A DNA stretch of 64,000 nucleotides from Myceligenerans pegani (GCF_014892515.1 NZ_JADBGR010000109.1:1-64000); one strand, 5' to 3'. Positions 45,824 to 55,306 are shown, numbered from the stretch's first letter. The notes: generated by a model not told the origin, from the letters alone. Made by a program: numbers and translations.

Positions 45824-47266
45824 TCAGTCCTCGGCCAGCGCGTAGCGCATCGGCTCCAGCTTGGCCTCCGACTCGGCCAGCTCCGCCACCGGGTCCGACG
45901 CCGCCACGATCCCGCAGCCCGCGAAGAGGCGCACGTGGCGCGGATTCCGCTCGGAGATCTCGGCCGAGCGCAGCGCGATGCCCCACTCGCCGTCGCCGTC
46001 GGCACCGACCCAGCCCACCGGCCCCGCGTACCGCGCCCGGTCCATGCCCTCGATCTCGCGGATCAGGGCGCGGGCCGCCTCGGTCGGCGTGCCGCACACG
46101 GCGGCGCTCGGATGCAGGGCGGCGGCGAGCGAGAGGGACGACGGCGGTCGTGGTGCGGTCGCGTCAGGCCCGCCGCCGGCCTCGGTGTTCCACCGCCCGT
46201 GCCCGGCATCGCGCCCGTCGTACGGGCCGGCCGGGTGTCCGCCGTGCGCTCCGGCGGACAGGTCGAGCACCGCCGTGACATCCGTGGCCAGGTGCATGAC
46301 GTTCGGCAGGTGCAGCACGAACGGCCCGTCCGGCACGTTCATCGACGAGCAGAACGGCTCCAGGGCGGCCGCCACGGAGTGCGCCGCGTACCGGTGCTCC
46401 TCCAGGTCCTTCGACGAGCGGGCGAGCTGCGCGGCCGTGAGCACGTCGGACGCCTCGTGGTCGGGGCCCTCGGCGCGAGGGATCGTGCCCGCCAGCACGC
46501 GGGACGTGACCAGGCCCTTCTCGCTGCGCACGAGCAGCTCCGGCGTCGCGCCGACCAGCCCGTCGACGCTGAACGTCCAGCACGCCTCGTACGCCTCGGC
46601 CAGGCGCCGGAGCAGGTGGCGCGGGTCCACGGGGCGCTCGGCGGTGGCGACGACGTCGCGCGCCAGCACCACCTTGTCGAGTTCGCGCTCCGTGATCCGC
46701 GCGACGCCCTCGGCGACGACACCCTTCCAGTCCTCCGGGCCGACCGACCCGTCGGCGTAGACGACCCGGCCCGGCGCCGTGACCGGCGTGCGGGGATAGG
46801 CGTCGGGCAGCGTCTCCGGAGCCGGGGCGGCGCGGTCGCCCAGCAGCTCGATCGTCGTCGTCCAGCACACGCCGTCGCGGCGGCCGACGACGACCCGGGG
46901 CACGATCAGCGCCCCGCTCGCGCGGGTGGGGTCCTCGGCCTCGTCGCCCGGGACCACGTCGTCGAAGGCGAACGACCCGAACGCGATCGGCCCGGTACCG
47001 GGCAGGACGACGTCGTCGTGCACCGAGGCGCCGACGAGCACCTGGTGCCAGGCGTGCTCGGCATCGGCGAACCGGCCGGGGCCGAACGTCTCGAACCGTA
47101 GCGCCTCGCCCCAGCCGACGACGCCGTCACCGTGCTTCACCCAGGCGAGCGGGCGGGCGTCGGGCAGCAGGTCGACGAGCGCCGTCAGGTCGTGCGGCAG
47201 GTCGTCGACGCGCGAGGTGCGAACCATGAGGCGCGGCGGCGCGAGCGGAGGTGCGGTGATGGTCAT
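45824..47266 (-). CDS. menF: Isochorismate synthase (menaquinone pathway)
   Basis: 480 residues, a chorismate-binding enzyme turning chorismate into isochorismate. The C-terminal half has L-D-K-V-V-L-A-R-D, H-P-S-A-A-V-C-G-T-P and F-A-G-C-G-I-V-A-A-S-D-P. An approximately 45-residue Gly/Pro/His-rich insert interrupts the conserved core before P-P-S-S-L-S. The start is the ATG at 47266 with GGGGAACG upstream; a longer frame extends into the repeat region and is not credible. Salicylate-type synthases are the main alternative, but menD, menB, menE, menA, menG and menJ nearby support the menaquinone role. Confidence 0.92.
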   Translation of the reverse strand: MTITAPPLAPPRLMVRTSRVDDLPHDLTALVDLLPDARPLAWVKHGDGVVGWGEALRFETFGPGRFADAEHAWHQVLVGASVHDDVVLPGTGPIAFGSFAFDDVVPGDEAEDPTRASGALIVPRVVVGRRDGVCWTTTIELLGDRAAPAPETLPDAYPRTPVTAPGRVVYADGSVGPEDWKGVVAEGVARITERELDKVVLARDVVATAERPVDPRHLLRRLAEAYEACWTFSVDGLVGATPELLVRSEKGLVTSRVLAGTIPRAEGPDHEASDVLTAAQLARSSKDLEEHRYAAHSVAAALEPFCSSMNVPDGPFVLHLPNVMHLATDVTAVLDLSAGAHGGHPAGPYDGRDAGHGRWNTEAGGGPDATAPRPPSSLSLAAALHPSAAVCGTPTEAARALIREIEGMDRARYAGPVGWVGADGDGEWGIALRSAEISERNPRHVRLFAGCGIVAASDPVAELAESEAKLEPMRYALAED

Positions 47267-47372
47267 CGTTCCCCAGAATAGGCCGGTTCCGCCGCCGTCC
47301 GACCCCCGTGCAACGGACATCACACCGGCCGCCGGCCCGCGGCCGCGCGGGTGACGGCGCGGATGGTGCGGC

Positions 47373-47464
47373 GTGCTGTGGTCGGGGGGTTCCGTGTGGT
47401 CGGGTGTTTGGCGTGTGGTCGGGCAATCACCTGACCGACCACACGGCAATCCCCCGACCACACG
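47373..47464. repeat. Nested inverted-repeat element downstream of the DUF6114 gene
   Basis: The outer arms CGTGTGGTCGGG (47393-47404) and CCCGACCACACG (47453-47464) enclose inner arms CGTGTGGTCGG (47412-47422) and CCGACCACACG (47435-47445); all are perfect. A further half-site GCTGTGGTCGGG starts at 47373. It may end transcription of the DUF6114 gene. The design resembles the element inside menE at 56631-56705. Confidence 0.75.
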
Positions 47465-47512
47465 CCGGCACCGGCGCCCACCGGTCAGTGCGGCGCCGGG
47501 CGGAGGGCCGGC

Positions 47513-49141
47513 CTACGGGTCGCCCGCCTCCGGGCCCCGGCCGATCGGGTGGAGGGGGTCGCCCCACACCTGCTCGCGGAAGTTCGACCAGACCTGGACG
47601 TCGGAGGTGGCACCCAGGAAGTCGATCTGCGCGCCCGACAGGGCGAGCAGCCACGCGATGATCGACTGCGGCGGCTCGTCGGCGATGTCCTCGAAGTCGG
47701 GACAGCCGAGGTTGATCCCCGAGAGGTACATGGTCGCGTTGCCGTCCATGGAGACGTAACCCGCGCCCGTCTCGGTCCCGGCCTCCGTGCCCTCGTCGTA
47801 CGCGTAGGTCTTGAGCCAGAAGCCCGGGACCTTCACGTGGTCGGCGACGATCCGGATCGCGTCGCGGCGCTGCACCTCGTGCGTCACGGGAACGGAGACC
47901 AGCGCGATGGACCGGATCCCGCTGATCTCGAGGTCCTTGGTGCGCAGGTCCGCCGGCAGCGAGAACGTGTTCCGGTTGTCCTCGCCGGCCGGGATCATGG
48001 GCAGGGTGACGTTCCGCTTCTCGCCGTCGCAGACGTAGCCGATCGAGAGGCCCCGCTCGGACTCGTCGGTCGAGAACAGCTCGTCCGCCGCCGCGTCCGA
48101 CTCGTCGGACGACGCGCCGTCCCCGGACCCGCCGGAGCCCTCGTCCTTCGCGCCGCCCGGCGAGTCGTCGCCGGAACCGCCCGTGACACCGTCGACGACG
48201 TCCCCGACGCCGTCCGTCACGTCGTCCACGACGCCGCCGTCCGGGTCGCCCGACTGAGAGGTGCTCGGGGACGACGACGGCGACTCGGACGGGTCGGCGT
48301 CGCCGCCCTCCTCGTCACACGTGATGATGGGGATCCAGGAGATCGGGTCCCAGCAGTCCTCCTCCGCCGTGCGCAGGGCCGTCGGCTGCATGCCGCCCAG
48401 GACGAGCGCACCGGCCAGCGCGACCGCCGCCGACTTGGCGGGCAGGCTGTTCCCGCCGCCGTCGACCACGTGGAGACCGCCGGGCGCCTGCGGGCCGTCG
48501 CCGGCGGCCGCGCCACCGGACTGACCACGACCGGACGGCGCACCGTCGGACACGCCGCCACCGGGAGGGCCGCCAGGCGCCGCGCCACCGGACTCCGCGC
48601 CACCGGGCGGACCGCCGTCGGACACCTCGAAGATGCCGTCGCTCGTGGCGGTGCTCGTCGCGTCGTCGTCCGACCGGTCCTGCGCGGACGCGGCGTCCGC
48701 CGGCGACCACGACACGACGACGACACCCCCGATCGCGCCGAGCAGGAAGCCGACCACCCAGCCGCCGAGGTTCACCCCTGACAGGGTGTACACCGAGATG
48801 GCGAGGATGATGACGCCGTAGAAGACGCGGTGGACGGGCTGCAGCACGGACAGCACGCCCAGCAGGATCAGGGCGATGGGCAGGACGGTCGCCTGGAAGC
48901 CCTCGATGCCGACCCCGAGCGTCAGGTCGGGCACGCCGCCGATACCGAACGTGTCGGCGAGCCCGCCCAGATCGATCGGGCCGGAGAGCAGGAGTTCCAG
49001 GCCGGCCAGGATCACGAGCACGCCGCCGACGAACGGGCGCTGTCTGCGCCACGGGCCGAACGCGCGTCGCGCGGCGTCCAGCCTGCCCCTCAGCCCGGGG
49101 CGGGCGGCACCGGCCTGACCGTCCCCCGGGTTCAGAAGCAC
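47513..49141 (-). CDS. DUF6114-type membrane protein
   Basis: About 542 residues. Four hydrophobic helices lie between about residues 25 and 150, with L-L-S-G-P-I-D-L-G-G typical of DUF6114. A long Gly/Ser/Asp-rich segment, another hydrophobic helix near residues 230-250 and an acidic linker follow. The C-terminal part is a soluble beta-rich domain that resembles the product of the upstream DUF6230-type gene in style. I take the GTG at 49141, overlapping that gene by 10 bases, with GGCGAGGA upstream; a CTG six bases inside is possible. The function is unknown. Confidence 0.8.
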   Translation of the reverse strand: MLLNPGDGQAGAARPGLRGRLDAARRAFGPWRRQRPFVGGVLVILAGLELLLSGPIDLGGLADTFGIGGVPDLTLGVGIEGFQATVLPIALILLGVLSVLQPVHRVFYGVIILAISVYTLSGVNLGGWVVGFLLGAIGGVVVVSWSPADAASAQDRSDDDATSTATSDGIFEVSDGGPPGGAESGGAAPGGPPGGGVSDGAPSGRGQSGGAAAGDGPQAPGGLHVVDGGGNSLPAKSAAVALAGALVLGGMQPTALRTAEEDCWDPISWIPIITCDEEGGDADPSESPSSSPSTSQSGDPDGGVVDDVTDGVGDVVDGVTGGSGDDSPGGAKDEGSGGSGDGASSDESDAAADELFSTDESERGLSIGYVCDGEKRNVTLPMIPAGEDNRNTFSLPADLRTKDLEISGIRSIALVSVPVTHEVQRRDAIRIVADHVKVPGFWLKTYAYDEGTEAGTETGAGYVSMDGNATMYLSGINLGCPDFEDIADEPPQSIIAWLLALSGAQIDFLGATSDVQVWSNFREQVWGDPLHPIGRGPEAGDP

Positions 49142-49725
49142 TCCTCGCCGTCCGTGAGCTGGAGCTTCAGATCGGTCAGCTGGAACACCGCGGCCTGCGT
49201 GCTCCACGACACCTGCTGCAGGCCGTCGATGTCGATGGAGTCGGAGTCCATGGCGAAGTCGCCCTGGTCACCCTTGCTCGTGGTGTTGACCTTCGACGCG
49301 TCCACGCCGATACGGATATCGCGGAAGGTCGCCGTACCGGAGAGGTCCGTCATGCCGATCTGAAGGTCGGTCGCCTTGGCCGGCTCCTCGCCGTCGCCGG
49401 CCGTGATCTTGAGGCCGACCTTGCCGAGAGCGGTCTCCTGCACGACGGTCTGGCAGAGGTTGTAGAGCTTGGCGTCCTTGATGTTCGCGATGGCGGCGGG
49501 GTGATGCGTGCCGTCGGCGGCCGTCGCCTGCCCGGCGTACTGCGAGAACCCGACGCCCTCGAGCCGGTCGGCCGCGATCTTGAACTCACCGCCGGCGATG
49601 GCGAACGAAACCGGGACCGCACCCTGTGCCACGCCACCGAGGAGCAGGCTGGCCGCCGCCGCCACCGGGACGGCGGCGAGCGCGACGCGCCCCTTGCGCG
49701 TCTTCGTCAGGTTGCTGAGCTTCAT
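49132..49725 (-). CDS. DUF6230-type exported protein
   Basis: 197 residues. A signal-like N-terminus (basic start, hydrophobic stretch about 13-30, A-Q-G-A at the end) precedes a beta-rich domain with repeated strand patterns and two cysteines (N-L-C-Q and E-E-C-F at the end). DUF6230 and DUF6114 genes are usual neighbours in actinobacteria; their role is not known. AAGGGGAAT precedes the ATG. It is divergent from a TetR gene that is the likely regulator. Confidence 0.82.
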   Translation of the reverse strand: MKLSNLTKTRKGRVALAAVPVAAAASLLLGGVAQGAVPVSFAIAGGEFKIAADRLEGVGFSQYAGQATAADGTHHPAAIANIKDAKLYNLCQTVVQETALGKVGLKITAGDGEEPAKATDLQIGMTDLSGTATFRDIRIGVDASKVNTTSKGDQGDFAMDSDSIDIDGLQQVSWSTQAAVFQLTDLKLQLTDGEECF

Positions 49726-49776
49726 GTGATTCCCCTTTGGACACAGATCGAGGCGACTCCTTCGTCGTCGAGCGCG

Positions 49777-49805
49777 ACCGTAGCGGACTACTGAGTGACA
49801 GTCAA
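49777..49805 (-). promoter_or_regulatory. Promoter of the DUF6230-DUF6114 pair
   Basis: On the minus strand a -35 TTGACT (49800-49805) and a -10 TACGGT (49777-49782) are separated by 17 bases. A CAATTG core and GACA/TGTC half-sites over the -35 (around 49797-49810) are a possible operator for the divergent TetR protein. Confidence 0.7.
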
Positions 49806-49913
49806 TTGTCTCGACGTGGTAACCGGACCCCCACGCCCCGACAACGGCCCGGTACCTGGTGCGAGCAGCCCGAACCCCGGACGATTCACCCAGGCATCGC
49901 CCAGGTGGGTAGA

Positions 49914-49919
49914 TATGCT
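49914..49919 (+). promoter_or_regulatory. Leaderless -10 element of the second tetR gene
   Basis: TATGCT, six bases before the ATG at 49926. Confidence 0.5.
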
Positions 49920-49925
49920 CACGAC

Positions 49926-50549
49926 ATGGCAACCAGCCGCAGAACCCGTCTCCGCCCGGAGGAACGCAGGGACCAGCTCGTGGCCCTCGGAGTGGCCACC
50001 CTGGCCAACCGCCCGCTCTCCGAGGTCACCGTCGAGGAGATCGCCGCCGAAGCCGACGTCTCGACGGGCCTCGTGTACTACTACTTCGGCTCGAAGAACG
50101 GGCTGCACCACGAGATCGTGCTGCGGGCCCGCGACTCGATGCTGCACGCGAGCGAGCCCAGGCCGGACCTCCCCCCGCTCGACCGCCTGCACGACACGCT
50201 CGAACGGCTGGTGAACTACGTCCGCGAGCACGGGCCGACGTTCTACTCCCTGGTGCGGGGCGCGGCGAGCGGTGACGAGGAGGTGCGGGAGCTCATCGAG
50301 AGCGCGCGACGCGAGCAGACCGAGCGCGCCGTCGTCGCCGTCACCGAGATGGGTGTCGAGGACACGCCCATGCTGCGCATGGCGCTGCGGTCGTGGGTGG
50401 CGCTGGCCGAGCAGGCGCTGGTCGACGGCGGCCTCAACACCGACATCCCGGCGGAGGAGCTCATCGCCTACCTGGAAAGCAGCATGTTCGGCGTGGTCAG
50501 CGCCACGGGGGCGCAGCTCGACGCGGGGCCGCTGGCGGCGACGACCTGA
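49926..50549 (+). CDS. TetR-family transcriptional regulator
   Basis: 207 residues. The DNA-binding region includes V-T-V-E-E-I-A-A-E-A-D-V-S-T-G-L-V-Y-Y-Y at about 38-57. The C-terminal part is helical and matches no ligand class I know. Divergent from the DUF6230/DUF6114 pair, it probably controls them. Six bases separate the ATG from a TATGCT -10 element. Confidence 0.9.
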   Translation: MATSRRTRLRPEERRDQLVALGVATLANRPLSEVTVEEIAAEADVSTGLVYYYFGSKNGLHHEIVLRARDSMLHASEPRPDLPPLDRLHDTLERLVNYVREHGPTFYSLVRGAASGDEEVRELIESARREQTERAVVAVTEMGVEDTPMLRMALRSWVALAEQALVDGGLNTDIPAEELIAYLESSMFGVVSATGAQLDAGPLAATT

Positions 50550-50573
50550 CGGCGACGGGCGGCGACGGCGGGC

Positions 50574-51104
50574 TCAGAGCACCTTGGCCATCAGCAGACA
50601 AGGATTCTCGACCCACATGTCGGGGAATTCCTCGACCGGGAGGAATCCGACCGCCTCGTAGAAGGCCCGCGTCTGCTCGTATCCCGGGTCCGGGCTGGAC
50701 GGTCCGAAGGTCTTGACCGTGAGGAGGCGCACGCCGCGGGCACGCATGTCGTCCTCGGCACGCCGCAGGAGGGCCCGCCCGATTCCCGTGCGGTGCAGCT
50801 TGCGCCGCACGGCGAGCAGGTGGACCTCGGCCGTGCTGTCGTACCGCGGGTCGAGGAGAAGGATGCCCGTCACGTCGTCGATGGGTACCCGCGTGCCGTC
50901 GACGACGCCCTCGCCGGGCCCCGCGTCGCCCGTGAAGCGGGTGTTCACGGCGAGATAGTTGGGAAACTTCCGGGCGGCTTCCTCATATTCGTCGGTGAAC
51001 TTCTCGAGCCCGAACCATTCGGGCAGTTCGCCGAGAATGTCATGGGCAGCATCTGATCGGCCGCGCGTCCGCACAACGTCATAGGTCCCAATCACGCGCC
51101 TCAA
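50574..51104 (-). CDS. GNAT-family N-acetyltransferase
   Basis: 176 residues. The acetyl-CoA-binding motif R-K-L-H-R-T-G-I-G-R-A-L-L is near residue 103, followed by T-K/T-F and F-Y-E-A-V-G-F. The substrate is unknown; the N-terminal half is unlike ribosomal-protein acetylases. Start choice is uncertain between a TTG at 51104 and a GTG at 51095 with GAGG nearby. It converges with the tetR gene at a 24-base gap. Confidence 0.85.
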   Translation of the reverse strand: MRRVIGTYDVVRTRGRSDAAHDILGELPEWFGLEKFTDEYEEAARKFPNYLAVNTRFTGDAGPGEGVVDGTRVPIDDVTGILLLDPRYDSTAEVHLLAVRRKLHRTGIGRALLRRAEDDMRARGVRLLTVKTFGPSSPDPGYEQTRAFYEAVGFLPVEEFPDMWVENPCLLMAKVL

Positions 51105-51288
51105 GGTAGTACTCGATCGGGCTATTTACTATGCGCGTTAGTGGTAATTCCCTAAAGACACTTTTGCCCCTTTGCGACCCGTTGAGCGTCTTCCGCGGCA
51201 TCCTGAAGAGCCCGCGCGCGCGGAGTCGGCCACAGGGCCGGCACTCACGGAGCCGACACAGCAGGCCGGCACAGGGCCGACAGCCGCG

Positions 51289-51322
51289 GCCGAACCGCAA
51301 CCCGACGGGGCTGCGGTTCGGC
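51289..51322 (-). terminator. Hairpin downstream of the HtrA-like gene
   Basis: Perfect 11-base arms GCCGAACCGCA (51289-51299) and TGCGGTTCGGC (51312-51322) with a 12-base loop begin 27 bases after the stop. There is no clear T run. Confidence 0.6.
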
Positions 51323-51348
51323 GCTCCGGCGACCGTCGACAGGACGGC

Positions 51349-52968
51349 TCAGTTCCCGAACAGCTCCTGCAGCCAGTCCGGGATGTTGCCCGGGTCGGTC
51401 GGGTCGGAGCCGTTCGAGCCGGAGTCACCCGACTCCCCCTGTCCGGGCAGACCCTGCTGGCCCTGTCCCTGCTGCTCCTGGGCGAGCTCCTCGTCGTCGC
51501 GCATGGCGAGGCTCGTGTTCACCTGCCGCGTCTCGCCGTCGCGCACCACGGTCAGGGTGACCTCCTCGCCGACGGCGTGCTCCCGCACGAAGGCGGTGAG
51601 CGACTCGGAGCCGTTGACCGGGTCGTCGCCGATCGCGACGATCACGTCCCCCGGCTCGAGCCCGGCCTCCTCGGCCGGCGAACCCGCCACGACCTGCTCG
51701 ACCTGCGCGCCGAGGCGGGTCACGCCGTCGGCCGTCGCCGTGCCGTCCGAGAGGGACACCCCGAGGAACGCGTGGTCGGCCGAGCCGTCGTCGATCAGCT
51801 GCTCGCTGACGCTGGACGCCAGGTTCGACGGGATCGCGAACCCGAGACCGATCGATCCGGACTGCTGCGTCGCGCTCGACAGCGTCAGGATGGACGAGTT
51901 GATCCCGATGACCTCGCCCGAGGCGTTGAACAGCGGGCCGCCCGAGTTCCCCGGGTTCACGGCGGCGTCGGTCTGCACGGCGTTCGTGACCACGACGTCG
52001 CCCCCGGAGCGCGACGACGCCGACACCGGGCGGTCGAGCGCCGAGACGATCCCCGTCGTGGCGGTGCCCGCGAGGCCCAGCGGGTTGCCGACCGCCATCA
52101 CGGGGTCCCCCACGTCGACCGCGTTCGAGTCGCCGAGCGTCGCGGGGGACAGGTCGTCCGGGGCGTCCGTGAGCTGCACGACGGCGAGGTCCGTCGTCGG
52201 GTCCGTGCCCACGACGTCCGCCTCGAAGAGGCGCCCGTCGGCGAGGGTGACCTGGACCTGCTCGGCACCCGAGACGACATGGTTGTTGGTGAGGATGTGG
52301 CCGTCGGAGTCGATGATCACGCCGGAGCCCTCGCCCTCACCCTGCTGCGTGGCCACCTGGATCGACACCACCGATTCCGAGACCGCGGCCGTGACGGCCT
52401 GCCAGTCGGGGGCGTCACCGTTCGACGAGACCGGCACCGCCTGCTGCTCCGACCGGCCGACGTCCGCCAGCGACGCCGACTGCGTGTCGTCGTCCAGCAG
52501 CGCGATCGCGCCCGCCGTGCCCGCGCTCGCGAGGAGCGCGGCCACCGCCGCGGCGCTCACCACGGGGACCCAGCGGCGGTCCTTGCGGGGCGGCGTCGTC
52601 GCGCTCGCCGGGGCGGCGTAGGGGTTGCCGAACGCCGTCCCGATGTCCGACGACGGACCGTCGCCGGACGAGTGTGTCGCCTGCGGTCCGAAGCCGGCCG
52701 GCGCGTGCGCCGCGGGCGTGACCTCGGCTCCGCCGGTCACGTCCGGGGTCGGCGCCGGTGCGTGTGCCACGGGCGCGGGCCCGCCCGGGGCGGGAGTGGC
52801 CGGCAGTTGCGTCGTCGGCGCCCCGGCGGCCGGGACCTGCGCCGCCCGAGCCTCCGCGGCGGGGGTCGGGGCGGGAGTCTCCGGCTGCTCCGGCCGGTGC
52901 GGCGCGACGGCGTCGGCTGCCTCCGGCTCCTGGCCCTGCGGGGTGGTGGGGTTCTGCTCGGTGTTCAC
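51349..52968 (-). CDS. HtrA/DegP-like serine protease with PDZ domain
   Basis: 539 residues. A long Pro/Ala-rich cytoplasmic part (1-130) precedes one membrane helix (about 133-157). The trypsin-like protease follows with H230 (T-N-N-H-V-V-S), D260 (T-T-D-L-A-V-V) and S342 (G-N-S-G-G-P-L), then one PDZ domain (about 400-490) and a Gln/Gly/Ser-rich end. It probably acts outside the membrane in protein quality control. The GTG at 52968 has AAGGAGGG upstream; an ATG at 52983 would place that site inside the gene. Confidence 0.92.
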   Translation of the reverse strand: MNTEQNPTTPQGQEPEAADAVAPHRPEQPETPAPTPAAEARAAQVPAAGAPTTQLPATPAPGGPAPVAHAPAPTPDVTGGAEVTPAAHAPAGFGPQATHSSGDGPSSDIGTAFGNPYAAPASATTPPRKDRRWVPVVSAAAVAALLASAGTAGAIALLDDDTQSASLADVGRSEQQAVPVSSNGDAPDWQAVTAAVSESVVSIQVATQQGEGEGSGVIIDSDGHILTNNHVVSGAEQVQVTLADGRLFEADVVGTDPTTDLAVVQLTDAPDDLSPATLGDSNAVDVGDPVMAVGNPLGLAGTATTGIVSALDRPVSASSRSGGDVVVTNAVQTDAAVNPGNSGGPLFNASGEVIGINSSILTLSSATQQSGSIGLGFAIPSNLASSVSEQLIDDGSADHAFLGVSLSDGTATADGVTRLGAQVEQVVAGSPAEEAGLEPGDVIVAIGDDPVNGSESLTAFVREHAVGEEVTLTVVRDGETRQVNTSLAMRDDEELAQEQQGQGQQGLPGQGESGDSGSNGSDPTDPGNIPDWLQELFGN

Positions 52969-53057
52969 GGTGCCCTCCTTCATCCGTGAACCACTACACA
53001 CCCGTTCTCTCAAGCGACCCTTGACCGTGCCTGTGAGTTCCCTGCGCGCGGCGGTGG

Positions 53058-55091
53058 TCACACGACGCCGCGGACGACGTCGGCCACGCGGTGGGCCAGG
53101 TCTCGTGCCTCGGCGTGGCGCGCGGCGCGCGGCACCTGCACCTCGATGACCTGCACGCCACGGCTGGGTGCCTGGAGCGCGTGCCGCAGGCTGGGCACGT
53201 CCTTCACGAGCTGGTGGTCGACGCCGTAGCCCGCGCAGAGCTGCGCGAGATTCGCGCCGTGCGGCGTGCCGAACACCCGCTCGAACCGGGCGCCCGCCGC
53301 GTCCGACGTCGCCGCCAGCTCGCCGTGCTCGAGGGTGGCGAAGATCGATCCGCCGTCGTCGTTCACCACGACGATCTCCAGGTCGACGGCGGGCTCGCCG
53401 GGGCCGCGCAGCAGGCCGCCGACGTCGTGCAGGAGCGTCAGGTCGCCCAGCAGCGCGCGGGTGCGCCGGCCCGCGCGCGCGGCGGCGAGCGCCACCCCGG
53501 TCGCGGTCGAGACGCTGCCGTCGATCCCGGCGAGCCCGCGGTTGGCGATCACGGCGGGGACGCTGCCGAGGTCGTCCGTGCCGAGCACGAGGTCGAGGTC
53601 GCGCACCGGATTCGACGAGCCGACGACGAGCACGTCGTCGTCCCCGAGGACCGTGGCGACGGCGCGGGCGACGGACAGCGCCGTCGGGCCGTCGGCGACC
53701 GCGTCGTCGCGGGTCACCTCGTCGATCACCGTGGCTGCGGCGCGGCCGGCTGCCTGCCAGCGCCGCAGCCAGTCGCCGTCCGCCTCGTCCCGCGGCTCGT
53801 ACCATTCCGGGGCGAGGCCCGGCACCACCTGGGCGGCGTTGCGGGCGGCGTCGGGCCAGGGCAGGCCGCCGGGTGCGACGACGGTGACGACGACGTCGGG
53901 CCGGGACAGCATGCGTTGCACGGGGCGGGAGAGCGTGGGGCGGCCGAGCACGACGGCCTGCTGGATCTCCCCGGCGAGTCCGTCCTCGCCGAGCACCAGG
54001 CGGTACGCGGGGATCGCGTTCGCTCCCCCGCAGGCGCCCGACGACGGTTCGGCCAGCAGCGGCCAGCCCTGGGCCTCGGCGAGCCGCCGGGCCGCGGGCC
54101 CGGCGCCGTCACCGGCGACGACCACGGTGCGGCCGGGATGCCCGGGGAGTGCCGGGGAGGCGAGGTGCCGGACGGTGCCGGGGACGACGACGGTCACGGG
54201 CCGGCTCACGCCCGGGTCCTGGCGGAGGCCGGCGGACGGCCGGCCCGGTTCCGGGGCCACGGGGTCGGAACCGGGTTCGGCTGCGCCGCCGGAGCCGTCC
54301 GGGGCGGCCGGATGGCGGGGTTCGGCCTCGGCACGGGGTGCGGTGGTGGAAACGGCGGCGTCGGGCGCGGGGGTGGTCGCGGCGAGCTCGGGGTCCGGCG
54401 GAGGCGCGGCGGGGTGGAGGGGGTCGCGGTAGGAGAGGTTCAGGTGAACCGGGCCGGGCGTGCCGTCGCGCAGGCCGAGGGCGGCGGAGGCGGCCCGGGC
54501 CGCGAGGGCGGCGAGGTCGCGCGTCTCCGTCGCGCGGGTCGCGAGGTCCGTGCCCGACGGCGCGGGGACGTCGGCCTCGTACCGCACGGCCCCGGCGAAG
54601 ATGCCGGGCTGGTGGGTGGTCTGCGACGCGCCCGTGCCGCGCAGTTCGTGCGGGCGGTCGGCGGTGAGCAGGATCAGTGGGACGCCGGTGTGGTGCGCCT
54701 CGAGCACGGCCGGGTGCAGGTTGGCGACGGCGGTCCCGGACGTGGTGATCACGGCGACGGGGTGCCCGACGAGGGGTGTGAGGAACCCGGTCGGCGCCCC
54801 CGCCTGGTCCGGTGACCCGCGATCGGGCTCCTCGTGGCCTCGATCCGCCGCGGGGTCGCCGTCCCTGGTCAACGCGCTGCCGCGGGAGAGTCCCAGGGCG
54901 AGGAATCCCGCCGTGCGCTCGTCGATCCGTACGTGCAGGGTGAGCCGGCCGGCCTCCGCGGCCTCGGCGGCGGCGTAGGCGAGGGGCGCGGACCGCGACC
55001 CGGGCGCCAGCACGACGTCGCGCACCCCGTGCGCGACGAGCTCGGAGATCAGGCCGCGCGCGGCGCAGACCGAGGCGGGGTTGTCAGGCAT
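53058..55091 (-). CDS. menD: 2-succinyl-5-enolpyruvyl-6-hydroxy-3-cyclohexene-1-carboxylate synthase
   Basis: 677 residues, a thiamine-diphosphate enzyme joining isochorismate and 2-oxoglutarate. Motifs include A-P-G-S-R-S-A-P-L near residue 29, T-S-G-T-A-V-A-N and, for the cofactor, G-D-L-T-L-L-H-D with V-N-D-D-G-G-S-I-F. Two disordered inserts of about 30 and 75 residues (near 70-105 and 230-305) make it longer than the usual 550-580. The ATG is six bases from a -10 TAGCCT. Confidence 0.95.
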   Translation of the reverse strand: MPDNPASVCAARGLISELVAHGVRDVVLAPGSRSAPLAYAAAEAAEAGRLTLHVRIDERTAGFLALGLSRGSALTRDGDPAADRGHEEPDRGSPDQAGAPTGFLTPLVGHPVAVITTSGTAVANLHPAVLEAHHTGVPLILLTADRPHELRGTGASQTTHQPGIFAGAVRYEADVPAPSGTDLATRATETRDLAALAARAASAALGLRDGTPGPVHLNLSYRDPLHPAAPPPDPELAATTPAPDAAVSTTAPRAEAEPRHPAAPDGSGGAAEPGSDPVAPEPGRPSAGLRQDPGVSRPVTVVVPGTVRHLASPALPGHPGRTVVVAGDGAGPAARRLAEAQGWPLLAEPSSGACGGANAIPAYRLVLGEDGLAGEIQQAVVLGRPTLSRPVQRMLSRPDVVVTVVAPGGLPWPDAARNAAQVVPGLAPEWYEPRDEADGDWLRRWQAAGRAAATVIDEVTRDDAVADGPTALSVARAVATVLGDDDVLVVGSSNPVRDLDLVLGTDDLGSVPAVIANRGLAGIDGSVSTATGVALAAARAGRRTRALLGDLTLLHDVGGLLRGPGEPAVDLEIVVVNDDGGSIFATLEHGELAATSDAAGARFERVFGTPHGANLAQLCAGYGVDHQLVKDVPSLRHALQAPSRGVQVIEVQVPRAARHAEARDLAHRVADVVRGVV

Positions 55092-55097
55092 ACGGCC

Positions 55098-55103
55098 AGG
55101 CTA
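55098..55103 (-). promoter_or_regulatory. Leaderless -10 element of menD
   Basis: TAGCCT on the minus strand, six bases from the ATG at 55091. Confidence 0.55.
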
Positions 55104-55294
55104 GCGGCGCCGTCGCCGCCACGCCGCACACCGCGCCCGAGGCGGTCGCGAGCCCGGCCCGGGCGGTGCGGCACCCGCCGGCGCCGAGCACGAGGTGACG
55201 GCATGGTCCGTGTCGTTCTCTTGCAGCCGTTCGTGTGCGACTCGTCGGGCGTCGGCGACCGACCAGCCGATCGGAGAGGCCGGCGCGCACGAAC

Positions 55295-55300
55295 TACGCT
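55295..55300 (+). promoter_or_regulatory. Leaderless -10 element of menB
   Basis: TACGCT, six bases before the GTG at 55307, divergent from menD. Confidence 0.55.
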
Positions 55301-55306
55301 TCCCTC

